NCBI GenBank assembly: GCA_026182355.1
Contig: JAPFBL010000084.1
Coordinates: forward strand, 12,384,001-12,448,000
DNA: 64,000 nt
From: Hermatobates lingyangjiaoensis
Lineage: Eukaryota > Arthropoda > Insecta > Hemiptera > Hermatobatidae
Direction of reading: 5' to 3'
Shown one piece after another: positions 10,366 to 21,612 of the stretch (position 1 is its first letter; each line of letters begins with the position of its first letter). The notes under the pieces are model-generated. The model was not told the DNA's origin. It saw nothing but the letters and a program-made list of their open reading frames with translations, and did no database searches. The position numbers and the translations under genes were made by a program.

Positions 10366-11955
10366 TATATGTACTATAAAGGATATTTATAATATATTTT
10401 ATCAGAAATGTAGTATAAATATAATCACAATATATTAAAATTGAACATTTAAAAAGGAAAAAGGTATAAAAGTAAAAAATGTAAAATAATAAAGTAAAAT
10501 TAAAAAATATAAAAAAGAAAATAACAATGAGCAGGGAGAGGGGAGAATATTGATAGGTGCCCTGTAATGGTTTACGACTGGTTCAACTAAGTTCTGACCT
10601 GATAACACCAGCCGTGGTTTACACAAATAATTGATGAAGTGACCCGGAATTTATTTTACGTTTTAATATTTTCGTTTTAATATTTTGTTTTAGGAAAATG
10701 AAGTTGAAAGTTGTTGCTAAGAATGACTGATAAATTGAACAATCAACGTAAATGAAAGTTCCCTGACTAAATTTATAGTTTAAAACTATTACTAATTAAC
10801 CTATTTTATTATATAATTTATAAAAAAATACAACCCTAATATACATGTGACTGCCAACTCCCCAATCCCGGATTCCAGTGGTGTTGGGTGAGTGTGTGTA
10901 TGTGTTGTCTTTTTATGTGTACTTTAACTGAAAAAACAGTTTTTTTTGCTTTTTTGTTTTCTTAGGTAGAGTAAGTAGAAGTGATTTATATAATGATATA
11001 ATATAAATTCATTGACTAATATCTAATATTTTACTACAGTACGTGGTAAAATAAATGTAATCAAAACTTAATAACATAAATATCTTACATTTATATTAAG
11101 ATATCAAAAGTATAATTTGTATTTTAAAGTCACGTGCATCTTAGAATGAGATATTCAAGAGTAGAGTAATTCGGGAGAAAAAACATAAAAAATAAAAAAA
11201 GTAAATAAAAATCCTTAAAAAAGTAAACTTGAATTTAATTTGACTAAAAAATATTAATTAATTGGACTGGTAGTGAAGGAGGACTTGGAATTGATTGTTT
11301 AGTTGTTTACGTCATGACGTCTGCAGGTCTAGACGTTTTAGTCTGGGGTGAGATGTTTTAATGAAGGGGTTAGAGGTGCATGTGAAGTGTTTGAAACAAG
11401 AAGTGGTATTGGCAGTTTGTCAGCAACAGATCTACCACTCTCGCCCCTCGTCACCATCCCCTCTTTCCACCCGCTTCACATTCCTCTTATATAAAGTCAT
11501 CCTCATGAATACTGCACAACTTGCTCAACTGCGCCTTTCAATATATTTTGAATACATATGTGCTACTACTCAAAATAATTGCAGATATATCAAAGTTAAG
11601 CTAACATTTTTCTTTATATAAGTTTTTAAAAGAATATTAAGATAAACATTCAGTATATTCTAAATTAGTTTATTCTATCTTATTCCAATAATGGTATTTA
11701 TATTGATTATAATTAAACAGTATTAATTATTATCTTCCTACACTATAGTTTATTTTTTTCTTCAATTTTGCATTTTTAAGGTGTAAGTTCTTTTACCTTA
11801 TGAAAAAATTTTTAGATTAATCTGGAAAAAAATTTGCTTATTATTTCCTTTTAAGAGTCCTGGTAGATATCACAAAGTTTTAACAATCAATTAATTAATA
11901 CTGGTCTTTGGTCATGGGGTGTTTGTGAGCCAGTCTTACATATTCACTACAAACA
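10366..11955. other. unassigned AT-rich DNA with a C-rich pyrimidine patch
   Basis: No gene recognised. The patch at about 11440-11495 is strongly C+T-rich on the plus strand and contrasts with its surroundings. Confidence 0.35.
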
Positions 11956-11959
11956 TCAC

Positions 11960-12200
11960 ATTTATTGGTTTCAAAATCGCAAAATCCAAAACGGACAAAT
12001 ATAGTTCAATATAGACAAAGAAACATTTGTTCGTTGGAACTCCAACCGTCTCTGAACCACTGCACTTTGTTTCCCTCTGTATTCTCTCCTGAAGACGGTT
12101 CAAACCAAAAATTAGAGACTGTAAGTGGTTTCTTTTGATTTTTCTATGTTTCTTTGTCTATATTGAACTATATTTGTCCGTTTTGGATCGTATTTCCAAC
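11960..12200. repeat. fold-back of PLE family F
   Basis: The left arm ACAAATATAGTTCAATATAG pairs with CTATATTGAACTATATTTGT on the right. Between them lies a degraded ribozyme-like motif: CTGAAGACGGTTCAAACC then AAAAATTAGAGAC at about 12112-12142. The better family F copy is at 37243-37279. Confidence 0.65.
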
Positions 12201-12207
12201 GAAAAAG

Positions 12208-12360
12208 TGTATATATATATATATATAATCAATGATCAAACCACAATAAGAAAATGGAAAAACAAGACTAAGATCTTTCAACTGTAACAAGCGGTTTTCG
12301 TCAGAGTCAAAACCCCAACTGAAACACTAGATGCAGAAAACATAGTGCACTGCACTATCT
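12208..12360 (-). mobile_element. PLE family A 3' end fragment
   Basis: It is flanked on the left by (TA)n at 12208-12227 and starts at the inner recurrent junction (TCAATGATCAAACC). It ends in the C-rich block next to a short AGATAGTGCAC inverted repeat at about 12345-12378. Confidence 0.65.
12266..12308 (-). ncRNA. hammerhead-like ribozyme motif (PLE family A)
   Basis: It matches the 10283 layout with two changes in stem II (AACCG and CAGTT). Core residues CTGACGA and GAAA and the AGATCT palindrome are kept. Confidence 0.5.
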
Positions 12361-12619
12361 ATCTAGATAGTGCACACTATCTAGTGTGTTTATCTTTTCT
12401 CCTGAAAATGGATTTCCCAAAAATTTGATTTTGTAAGTGTGTTTCTTTACTCTGTGTGTTACTCTTCTTGAATTTCGAACTCATATATATATATTTGTAC
12501 AATTAGGGAGCAGATTTTGTTAATCTATGACTTTATGACCCAGCAGTGAAACAAAGAATTAAACAAAAAGAGTTTAATGAAATATATGTATATATATAAG
12601 AACTGGTCTTATTTATTTA

Positions 12620-12810
12620 CATATAAATATATCAATGTTCAAACCACAATAAGAAATGAAAAGAAAAAAGACTTAGACCTTTCAACTATAACTAGCAACC
12701 ATTGTCAGAGTCAAATCCCAATTGACGATGACCGCCAGTTACGGTAGAAAGATCTTAGTCTTTTTCTCCCATTTCTTATTGTGGCTTTAACATTGATTAT
12801 TAGTTTACGT
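12620..12810. repeat. PLE family A fold-back, degraded
   Basis: Two family A tails lie head to head, turning at about 12718-12724 (CCCAATTG). Both ribozyme motifs are damaged: TTGTCAGAG on the left, and GACGATGACCGCC with GTAGAAAGATC on the right. Confidence 0.65.
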
Positions 12811-12843
12811 GTTTATTGATAAATCGTGTTATGTATATATAAA

Positions 12844-13812
12844 TCTATATAAACAAAATAATGATTTTGTCTTTACATTGCTTAGAACTGACTCATTTCA
12901 AGTTTTCTTTACGTTTCATACATTGGAGAAACCGAATCCACCCTTAGAAAAATTTCTGTCAGTTTGTCGGTTTGTCTGTTTGTCCGCAAAACTTCATCAC
13001 AAGTAAACTCAGCTACCATAAGACATATAAAGCTGAAACTTTTACAGTAGATTTGTGTAGGTCTAACTTAAAATATAGGCTCTGAATTGATTGGAAATTT
13101 AACGTAGAAGTGAAGTTATGGACGTTTAAAGTTCATTTTTTATGGAAAGAACTTACAAGACAGTAAAGAAGTAGTGATGAAGAAGCAGTTCATTATCTAA
13201 TTGAATTTCTCGACTCTGAATTTATTTCTCCTGGACTGCCTGCTTATGAGTAAAAACTTAAAGTAGGAGCACCAATCATGCTGCAATTTAGTAGCAGTAA
13301 CAAATTTCATGTTACGAAACATGAGTGCCCTAAAACTGTGCAACGGGACACGACTCTGAGTTCGTGCTTCTCACAGATATGCCATAAGGCGGACATAATG
13401 ACTGGATGTGGTATTGGGGAGTCTGTGTGTATACCACGCATACCATTGATTCCGAGCCACTGTCTGTTTCCGTTGAAATGATTGCAAAGTCACGTCAGAG
13501 TCTATTTCGCAATGACGTTAACTAAGTTGCAAAGGGAGACTTTATCTAACGCAGGAATTCAAGTTAGCGAAACCAAGTTTTTCTCACATGGTCAACTGTA
13601 GTTAACTTGCTCAAGAGTCAGAGGTTTCAACTGTTTGTTCTTCCATGAGCCTGAAGGACAGACAGCTAATGTGTCAACACTGTACTAATAATGGTATTTT
13701 CTACTATTCTATAATTGCTAATTATAGTATTAGTATAATACTGTAATTGATATTTTGGAATACCAAGTATAATAGAATTTTTGATTCCGTCAAAGACGGG
13801 TACGTTTGCTAG
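12844..13812 (+). mobile_element. Helitron, non-autonomous, both ends intact
   Basis: It starts TCTATATAAA directly after A (12843) and ends CTAG (13809-13812) directly before T (13813), which is the Helitron A|T insertion rule. The 3' hairpin CCGTC-AAA-GACGG is at 13787-13799, ten bases before CTAG. The same ends are found on the minus-strand copy at 40571-41743. At 969 bp it is far shorter than an autonomous Helitron and holds only the tail of the helicase. There is no target-site duplication, as expected. Confidence 0.9.
13150..13690 (+). pseudogene. Helitron Pif1-type helicase, C-terminal remnant
   Basis: Readable pieces in order are YLIEFLDSE..SPGLPAYE; VGAPIML; RNMSALKLCNGTRL (about 13316-13357); DIMTGCGIGESVCIPRIPLIP (about 13396-13458); FRVYFAMTLTK; SNAGIQVSETKFFSHGQL (about 13545-13598); and CSRVRGFNCLFFHEPEGQTAN (13608 onward). 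These are the last helicase motifs of Helitron Rep/Hel proteins. The conserved Tyr of QLYVACSRV is a TAG stop at 13599-13601, and frameshifts lie between the blocks. The Rep nuclease and the front of the helicase are absent. Confidence 0.85.
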
Positions 13813-14384
13813 TGTATATATAAATTTTCGTTTTTAATTTCCTTGTTTGAAGAATGTTTTCAGTAACCTTCCATTGTTTATGATTTTGTATGGCACAGTA
13901 TATAAATAAACAATTTATAATGTTGTAGTAATATATAAATTTAAGTAATGTTGGCCGTTTGATAAAAAAAATAGATCAAAATCAAGAGTGGCTCATCACT
14001 TAACATTACTGGAAGTAAACACAATATCAACTCATTCACAATCAATTGAGTTTTTACTTTAATTTGGCTAAAGTACACTCTGCTACCGTATTATCTGACT
14101 TTTAGATATTCAATTTAATTACTTCATCTATCTTATTGTAACTTAAGCCATTTTTTTGGTAATATCAAATTTGCAATTGTTGATCTGAACAGACAGACAT
14201 TATTTGTATTATTAAGACTAAATTGAAAAGGTAAACTGAAATTCTTCGGGTTCCTGAGCAGACTGTTCTATCTACCCTATTGAGCAACTGATGGTCGTTT
14301 CTAAAATCCGCATTTGACATTAATTTCTTTATTCAACTTCAAAACTGTTTATAAAGAATTTTATTTCACTTTTTACTTACCTAT
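13813..14384. other. unassigned AT-rich DNA
   Basis: Nothing recognisable on either strand. Confidence 0.4.
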
Positions 14385-15045
14385 AAGTAAAGTATAGTGA
14401 TCGTGAAACAATTCGATCTCGAGATTTTACCGGATATACATGTTTTGAGCTCCCCAAAGTCATTTGGTGTATGTGTATGGGTCGTTGGGTGAACGTATAT
14501 CCAAAAAAAATAGAAGAAGCTACAGCCCGCAATCTTTGATGGATAAAATTAATATTTTACACAAAAATGGGCCTCACAGTGTAGATGAATCCTATTTTTT
14601 GGAAGCAATTATCCAAGATGGAAAAGTTTTTTTTTGCCAAATTGTGTTTTTAGACTTTTTTTTTCTAACAAGTGACCTGAAATATTAGCATTATCTGTGA
14701 GATTACAAAAAAAAATAACTGACTAAATCCTCAGATTTTTTCCATAAAATGTCAAAATTGTGCCTTATAATTCAATCTGAAAACTTCTGAAGACGATAGA
14801 AGAAGCCATATCGTTTGACGGATCAAAATGAAATTATACCTAAAGACAGAACATTATGTGGTAGTTAGGTTGAGGTAAATTTTTTTCAAAACTCATGCAC
14901 TAAAAGGGTGTTAAAATGAATTTTATGTTTCAGAAAATGTCTTTTTGACTCTAAACGCTTTATTAAAAAACAGTAAAATTTTGCCTAAAAATTGAAAAAA
15001 ATGTAGGGTGGCCTACACACTGAACTTTACAATAAGTAAATGTAA
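14375..15045 (+). repeat. 2-kb dispersed repeat, 5' end and inverted 3' end
   Basis: The 5' end is clear: hairpin TTTACTTACCTATAAGTAAA, then AGTATAGTGATCGTG, CTCGAGATTTT and the AAAAATGGGCCTCACAGTG block. At about 15004-15040 lies GTGGCCTACAC...CTTTACAATAAGTAAA, which is the family's other end in opposite orientation. Two copies therefore meet here, or one was rearranged. Confidence 0.7.
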
Positions 15046-17865
15046 TAATGATTTTTAACAAATTAACAAATAACTGAGTTTGTTTTTATCTTAATGGGGC
15101 TATAGCATAGATGTAATATTAAACACTATGGTAGATATTATGAAACTTGAAATTTGATTGATTTCATATACTTATTAAAGTAATAGTGGTTATTTAGAGC
15201 ACCCAGTAGGCCATCCTACTGCATAAACCTTCAGTAGTCACAGTTTTAGCTGTGGTAAATCCAACATTTACATTAATTATTCTTGAATTCGATTGTTGTA
15301 ATTCACTATATAGTTCACCATATATATCCACTATATGAATACAGTCCGCAATATAGAATATATTAGTGTAAATTTAATAGAGTCAAGTGTATATTACTAA
15401 AATCCTCTTCATATCTATGTAGCAGTGTAGCATTTAATAATTAAAGAGTATTCTATTCGGTTAACAAAAAATTCTGCGAAAAATTTTCGTTTTATAGTTG
15501 TGAGAAGAGTGAAAAACTGTTTTAACGTATTGTACAAAAAAGTACCGCTATCATTATTTGGTTTTGCCCAGGAGCTATATAGTGTTATCATAACTATGAA
15601 TATTTGTTTACCAAATTTAACAATTTTATGAGGGACTTTACACTTAGCGTGGTTAGAAACTTGTTAGATACATTCCCACCCTTATACATTGAGACAAAGA
15701 ATAAGAAGGTAAAATGCATTTAGGGGACAATAAAAGCGTAAATACTTAGAAATTTTTGAATTAGTTTGATCTTGACTACGATATTTTAATAAAATTAAAC
15801 TTATAGTATAGTCAGTGCATTGTACTCTCAATGAAATATCTATAGATCCATTAATTTCTGAAGTATTATAAAAAAAGTTGTTGTATTTTGAAATTCAATT
15901 ATAATGGTTACTTTTAATTTTTTTTTTGCTATAAAAACATGAAATATATTTTAAGTTAATTGCCCTATCAATTTATACAAATTTTGAATATAAAGAATTA
16001 TATTCAAAGATTTTTCTTGCACTAAACATCTTACTTTAGTGCACCGAGCTTGAATTAGTGCAATAAAGAAAACTCAGAAAAATAATTTGCTTTACAATAA
16101 ACAGTAGAAGATTGTTTTATACAATTTCTGCTTGAAATACATACTATGAGACATATATTTGCTCTCATAATAAATTAACAGGCATTTATATAGTGGGGGT
16201 AGTTTTCCCAGTAGAATGAATGTAGGGTAACTTTTGGACTCTATTGTTGGATACATGTCTTAACACGTCAGTCACATTCGTGCTTCGCCAGACAGAACAC
16301 AGTTAAATTACATCTCATCATACTAAGGTATACCTTATATTTTATAGTTTATAGATCATGTCCTATATATTATTTTTCACCATTTTCTTTGTATACACCT
16401 TCACAAGCATTATAGATAATATTTTATGCACAATACCTGTATTAAAGTTAAATGGAAGTTATTTTACTTCTTTTTGATCCACCAATATCAAACAAAGTTT
16501 TGGTTCATGTGAATTATAAAACAGATTATAATTATAAAACGTAATTATAAAGTGTATAAAACAAATCTAGAATAATTTCTTTGCAATACTTAAATAAAAT
16601 GTATTACAATAAAAGTAAGAATACATAATTAAAGTTTTTAATCCAATTCTTTTGGATAATAATTTTACTGAACAATTGTAATGAGCCAGTTTATCTCCTC
16701 TTCGTATTTTATGCTACTATTCACTAATCAGAGATCTACTTCTATCAATTATTTGTAATATTCTGCAAATGGCGTCTGAAATTTATTTATTTCGAGTAAA
16801 TTAAAAGGTCTTCAACTCGTTACTGCTAGATGATCAACAAATTCTTGAAATGGATATAAAAAATGTAAGGTTATTATCTAATTAATAAAATACAATAAGA
16901 TTTTTAAAAACTCATAATTATAATTTAGTTGAATGATAGATTTAAGTTTACCTCCTTTAACATTTGAATGTTAAACCTGTAAACTTGACTCCATCTTTGA
17001 TTCCCATCTCTCTTTCCATTCCCTCTTCATGCACTTCTCCCTCTCTACATTATGTCACACTGTCTCTCTTCTTTTGCTCCCTCTCACACCCTATATCTCA
17101 CTGTCCTCTCACATTTCACCCCAGACCTATGTAACAATGTACCAATTGTATTTTTTTTTCGTTTTTCTCATATCAGTGACCTCTTAGAATTGAACCTGTT
17201 TCTTGTCCTTGTGATAGCTATGCTGTCTGTTTTAAAGATACTATTTTACCTACGACTTATGTTGCTATAGATAGGTCTGCTTCACGATGAAACGATTGAC
17301 AACTATATGCTTTTTGAGTTTGCTTATACACTTTTAAGTATTTCATTGTTCTTGCATATCATTTCAAAACTGAAACATCATTTTTACAAATATTTTGTTT
17401 TAAACTTTATAAAAGGAGTTCTTTTTGACCCGATTCTGAGAAAACATTTCAAATCTAATACAACAAATCCGAAAAGTTCAGCAGATAATTCATTAGTACA
17501 AGATGACTTTTCAGTTTTAAAAGCTATTACCTTTGGCGATAATCAGAATTTTTTGAAATTTTGTTTGTAGGATACCAATTTTATGTAGAGTTTTCTCACA
17601 AAACTTTAATTTTTCTACAATTACCTGTATAGCGTAGAAATAACATTTTCGGATATCGTAGAATAATATCACTCGATTCCGTCAACGTAATTTCAACGAA
17701 ACAGTATTCAGCTTATTCCCTTGTATGGTTCTTCTTTTGGATAAACTATCGTTATGATCGTTCAAATGGTGTGATCTGCTTCGTGTCCAAAATCATTCAA
17801 AATTAATGTTAAGTCAAAATGTTTACATTTTATTGCAAATCATACTTTTTGCAGGTAATAATGTC
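15046..17865. other. unassigned AT-rich DNA
   Basis: No coding domain recognised. A pyrimidine-rich patch lies at about 17000-17125 on the plus strand. Open frames at 17052-17270 and 17307-17570 have hydrophobic, low-complexity translations without any motif I know. Confidence 0.35.
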
Positions 17866-17869
17866 GTAA

Positions 17870-18245
17870 TAATAGCAAAATTTCAGAAATCTAAAGATAG
17901 TAGTTTAGGAAGGGAAAACTGTCTAAAATCATATTTTTCCCAAAAAGAGTGACTTTTTCATCATATTCACCATATATTCACCATATTGACAAAAATAAAA
18001 GAGCGTTTCGACAATATGGAACCTATTTTTTGCATAAAATATGAATATGATGCATTAAACAGTGCGGCCTTTAGCGTGCCCACAACCTTTTCGATACACA
18101 AGAACTTACCCACGCATACACACGCACACATAGACACCATCAAAAAAAAAAGTCAAGAAAGAACTTTGGAGACCATAAAACATGTAAATCTGTCAAAATC
18201 TTGAGACCAATTCATTCATGATTACAACTGTGCTTAGTAAAGATG
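17870..18245 (-). repeat. 2-kb dispersed repeat, 5' part
   Basis: In reverse it matches the 5' third of the family: AAAAAGAGTGACTTTTTCATC, a stretch of ACCCACGCATACACACGCAC, then ACATGTAAATCTGTCAAAATC and TCTTGAGACC, with the GATCGTG end mutated. Confidence 0.6.
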
Positions 18246-18384
18246 AATGAGGATTTACTCAGTTTTTGAAAGCTCAAAACAATCTTTCATTACCTGCGTT
18301 TTAACCTTTCTACAAAATCTCTATAGAAAAAGTAAGAATTTCTGAAAATAAAAGAATACGGCATTATGTTACTCAAATAATAAA

Positions 18385-18872
18385 AGTTTAGAGTTGTCTA
18401 CAATGGACTTTACTATAAATAAACTTAATATCAAATTTCTGGGTTATATAATATGTAATGTCTCATTTAGGCATAATATAAATGTCTAAATAGGAGATGT
18501 TTATTAGCTTTTCATTCCTGGAGGTAGTACAGATAGCGATTGATCCACTTATCAATATATATGCTTATTTTTTTTGTATACCACACCACTGATCCATAAC
18601 TACAGCAGTAATAACATTTTTGAAAAGCGAAAGTATAGATTTCATGTTACAAAATAATATCTTACAGGAGAACATGGCAATTGTTCCAATAGTGGACCTT
18701 TTACATACTTCGGATACATACTCATACTTACATACATACATACTCCCATACTCTGATAGCATCAAAAAAACTTTATAAAACTACTTCTGGGACCTCAAAA
18801 CATGTAATTCCGTCAAAATCTCACGATCGAATTTTTCCACGATCACTTTACTTATAGTAAGGAAAAATATTG
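18385..18872 (-). repeat. 2-kb dispersed repeat, internally deleted copy
   Basis: The left end shows a mutated CTACAATGGACTTTACTATAAATAAA terminus (3' end of the family). The right end shows ACATGTAATTCCGTCAAAATC, CGATCGAA and the ACTTTACTTATAGTAAGG hairpin (5' end). Both ends are present in under 500 bp, so most of the interior is gone. Confidence 0.65.
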
Positions 18873-20340
18873 AGTAATAAATTGAATGGTTGGGCATAAT
18901 GAAACGGCCAGCTAATTAATAATTGTTTGCATTGTTATGATAATGATGATATAATATAATGGTTATCATATTGTACCCTACAATCATATAGTATTGAATG
19001 TATTCTTCCATACAGTTATTAGGGTAGTTATACTTTTTAAACTTTCTTAAATTGTAGAAAAGTGTTAACAGTCTAACTTACTTAACTGATTTATTACTAA
19101 CCTTCTCTGTAATTTTCACATCTCCCTTTCTGAGTGGCGTTTAATTCTAAAACTGCTATAGCTGTGGTCCTAATTCTTATTGAGCCAGGAGTGCTAGAAG
19201 AACTCTCTACTTGAGCTTTACAACTTTATTACTGAATGTCCGAATAAATCGCTACTAGTAATTCTTTGCCTTGGCCAGTGCACAACTTGCCTTTTGATCG
19301 TCTTCTAATATAAACCCTAAACTTTTCCTTGTATATATTATCGGTTGCCAGGCAACAGAGCTCTACTTCTCCTAATTAGCCGAAATAATGAAGGAGTTTT
19401 TTTTATGTCTCGACGTGTTATTTTTCCTTGATCGTTTGATATACTTATTCATGGTAATCAATTGAAATTAAAATCATCGTCTAACCCAGCTTATGGTATT
19501 CAGAAATGTGACTATGTGTTTCAACTAAAACAACTGGTCTTCGTCAGAGTCTCACTGAAACTGAGTTTGACTTGTATAAGTCAACTACTATTTATTCAAT
19601 GTTTGTAATTCGAAAATCGTAAAATGTATCAAAACAAAGCATTTACAATAAATTGTAATATTTAATATTTAAAAGAAGGATTCTTTTTCATTTAATATGA
19701 AAAGTAGAATTTATTTAAAATCCTTTGATTTTAGTATTAATGTGGGTCATATTTTACTCTAGTCAGTGGTGTAAATTTACTTCAGTTTGACTAACAAATT
19801 TCATTATTTTCATTCCCAGTGTATATAAAATAAAAGAAAATAATAAAGTTCAAAAAGCAATCCTTATAATAATCCAGAGAATGGATACGATCTAATAAAT
19901 TAAATATTATAGACATTTTAGCTGAGGAGAATAAAGATATTTTGATGTTAAGCATTTTATAATTTACAGTTTATTGAAGATGGTATCAAAATATAATAAA
20001 ATTATAAATTTTACAATTAATTAAATTTGCCTAAATTTTGAAGATCAATTATAGAGTATTGATTATTCCATCGGGAAAATAAATGGTCATTTAATTGGAG
20101 CAAAGATGTTGATAAATCGGGAATTAATTTAAATACTTTCTAAAGTATTCAAAAGAAATGTTTCTTGTAAACTAATAATAAAAACATTTTTTACTCCGTG
20201 AAAAATATATGAATTTTTAGTAGATGATTCTGTATTTACACGGGTGAGTTTAGAACTTCTGCTAATCGTGCAACAGGAAGAGGAGGAACAATGATGAAAG
20301 CTTGAAATGGTTCTTGGTCACTCATCAGTCAAAGAAGAAC
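18873..20340. other. unassigned AT-rich DNA
   Basis: It includes a scrap of PLE family A at about 19528-19556 (ACTGGTCTTCGTCAGAGTC) and an X-box-like site at 19344. No gene recognised. Confidence 0.4.
19344..19356. promoter_or_regulatory. RFX X-box-like inverted repeat
   Basis: GTTGCC-A-GGCAAC is a perfect 6+1+6 palindrome matching RFX half-sites. A second site lies at 20470. There is no attached gene, so regulatory function is only a possibility. Confidence 0.25.
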
Positions 20341-20369
20341 TACGGAAAGTCTGAGACATTGTTTGCTAT

Positions 20370-20560
20370 TTTTTCCTCTTAGGAGGGTTGGAACGGAGCA
20401 AGTTGGGGGTTTGGTAAGAGTGAAAATCGATGTCCCCAATATGGCGCTGTGGAGCGCGCGACAGCATCCGTTGCTTGGCAACCCGCCACTCCCTTCCATT
20501 TGCCATCCTTTCGCTTCCACCGGTCCTCCTGCCCACGACTTCACCCAAACACTATCGTCC
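20370..20560. other. GC-rich islet, possible promoter or exon
   Basis: About 190 bp are markedly richer in C, G and CpG (GGAGCGCGCGACAGC) than the flanks. It contains CCCCAATATGGCGCTG, which resembles a YY1-type ATGGCG context, and an X-box-like site. Frames are open on both strands here, so coding sense cannot be judged. It could be a CpG-island promoter, a non-coding exon or a fragment of a mobile element. Confidence 0.3.
20470..20482. promoter_or_regulatory. RFX X-box-like inverted repeat
   Basis: GTTGC-TTG-GCAAC lies inside the GC-rich islet. It fits RFX-type spaced half-sites. Function is unproven. Confidence 0.3.
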
Positions 20561-20594
20561 TTTCCTTCAAATAAATATATCAATGCATAAATCA

Positions 20595-20595
20595 T

Positions 20596-20625
<30 letters not shown>
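20595..20625. repeat. (TA)n(TG)n microsatellite
   Basis: TA run followed by GTGTGTG. Confidence 0.9.
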
Positions 20626-20626
<1 letters not shown>

Positions 20627-20867
20627 TTTATTTTCTTTTTGTTAATTGAGAATGTATTTAAATGTATTTATAGATGTGAGATATTAAGGTAATTAAGTTA
20701 TCTCTTCATTCTGTACAATATATATGTATTCCACGACATTATTAACATATATAAATACACAGAGATGTGTTGTGATAAGAAAATAAACGATATATATATA
20801 AAGATTTCACATAAACACGTGAAATAACAATCAATGATCAAACCACAATAAGAAAATGGGAAAGCAA

Positions 20868-20910
20868 GACTAAGATCTTTCAACCGTAACAAGCGGTCTT
20901 CGTCAGAGTC
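20868..20910 (-). ncRNA. hammerhead-like ribozyme motif (PLE family A)
   Basis: It has all elements of the 10283 copy: GACT/AGTC stem I, CTGACGA, extra A, GACCG/CGGTT, GAAA, AGATCT. Confidence 0.6.
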
Positions 20911-20935
20911 AAAAAACCAACCTAGTTGGGTTTTT

Positions 20936-20978
20936 GACTCTGACGAAGACCGCTTGTTACGGTTGAAAGATCTTAGTC
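20936..20978 (+). ncRNA. hammerhead-like ribozyme motif (PLE family A)
   Basis: This is the mirror copy of 20868-20910 in the other arm, also without core changes. A transcript across both would fold the two motifs onto each other instead of into ribozymes. Confidence 0.6.
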
Positions 20979-21012
20979 TTGCTTTCCCATTTTCTTATTG
21001 TGGTTTGATCAT

Positions 21013-21015
<3 letters not shown>

Positions 21016-21052
<37 letters not shown>
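21016..21052. repeat. (TA)n microsatellite
   Basis: About 36 bp TA between two different PLE fold-backs. Confidence 0.9.
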
Positions 21053-21055
<3 letters not shown>

Positions 21056-21318
21056 AATTTCAGTAAACACTTTTTGAAGCCTTGTTTTAGTCTCTTTTGT
21101 CATTAACTTTTTTAATTTTCTGATCAGTGTTCTAACGTTTTCCGGGATGTGAAACATTGGATAATTGTTGTTTCATATCCCGGAAAACGTTAGAACACTG
21201 ATTAAAAAATTAGAAAAGTTAATGATAAAAGAGACTAAAACAAGGCTTCAAAAAGTGTTTACTGAAATTTGTATGAACGAAAATCTGCTCCCTAATTACA
21301 CAAAGAGATATATATATG
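21053..21318. mobile_element. PLE N-terminal coding fold-back
   Basis: Arms of about 100 bp (21053-21153 and 21172-21273) are nearly perfect inverted copies with an 18-bp spacer. The right arm in plus orientation encodes VRTLIKKLEKLMIKE..., ending CMNENLLPNYT and then running into ATATATAT. The left arm stops earlier, after EIC. The C-x-x-x-x-LLPKYT pattern recurs in three other PLE fragments here (25.85, 36.30 and 37.50 kb), so I read it as the start of the PLE ORF just after the terminal ribozyme. Confidence 0.7.
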
Positions 21319-21345
21319 TATATATATATATATGAAACAAAATAA

Positions 21346-21380
<35 letters not shown>
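21308..21380. repeat. (TA)n microsatellites with short interruption
   Basis: Two TA runs separated by about 15 bp (GAAACAAAATAAAG). Confidence 0.9.
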
Positions 21381-21382
<2 letters not shown>

Positions 21383-21612
21383 TTTATTTCCATCTATAAT
21401 TGAAACAAGTAATCAACACGAGGAAAAAATCATGTAGTAACCATAACTTTGCATATTCCTCTCGTCATGAAGAAAAAGTTGTGTATTGAAGAGACAACTG
21501 CCAGTTGCTAAACAGTTTTCGTTACTGTATTTCTGACAAGCCTAACGGACTGTATAGTTTTCTATTCATACTAGTTCCTTTTATGATTGTGTTTTGTTGA
21601 ATGTCGGAACTT
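21381..21612. other. unassigned AT-rich DNA
   Basis: Nothing recognisable. Confidence 0.35.

Larger units (their letters stand above)
20801..21016. mobile_element. PLE family A fold-back, near-perfect hairpin
   Basis: Two family A ends lie head to head. The arms 20835-20923 and 20924-21016 pair almost base for base, turning at CCAACCTAGTTGG with at most a few unpaired bases. The left arm runs on to the outer recurrent end (CACGTGTTTATGTG in reverse) and the right arm stops at the inner one (GATCATTGAT). Both then run into TA tracts. The 34.05-kb fold-back turns at the same element position. Confidence 0.85.

Noticed and set aside
14464..14688. 74-codon frame on the plus strand
   Set aside because: It lies entirely in the 5' part of the 2-kb repeat and is not open in other copies.
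17052..17570. Two consecutive hydrophobic frames suggesting a membrane protein
   Set aside because: Composition follows T-rich DNA; no conserved motif, no splice signals I could defend.
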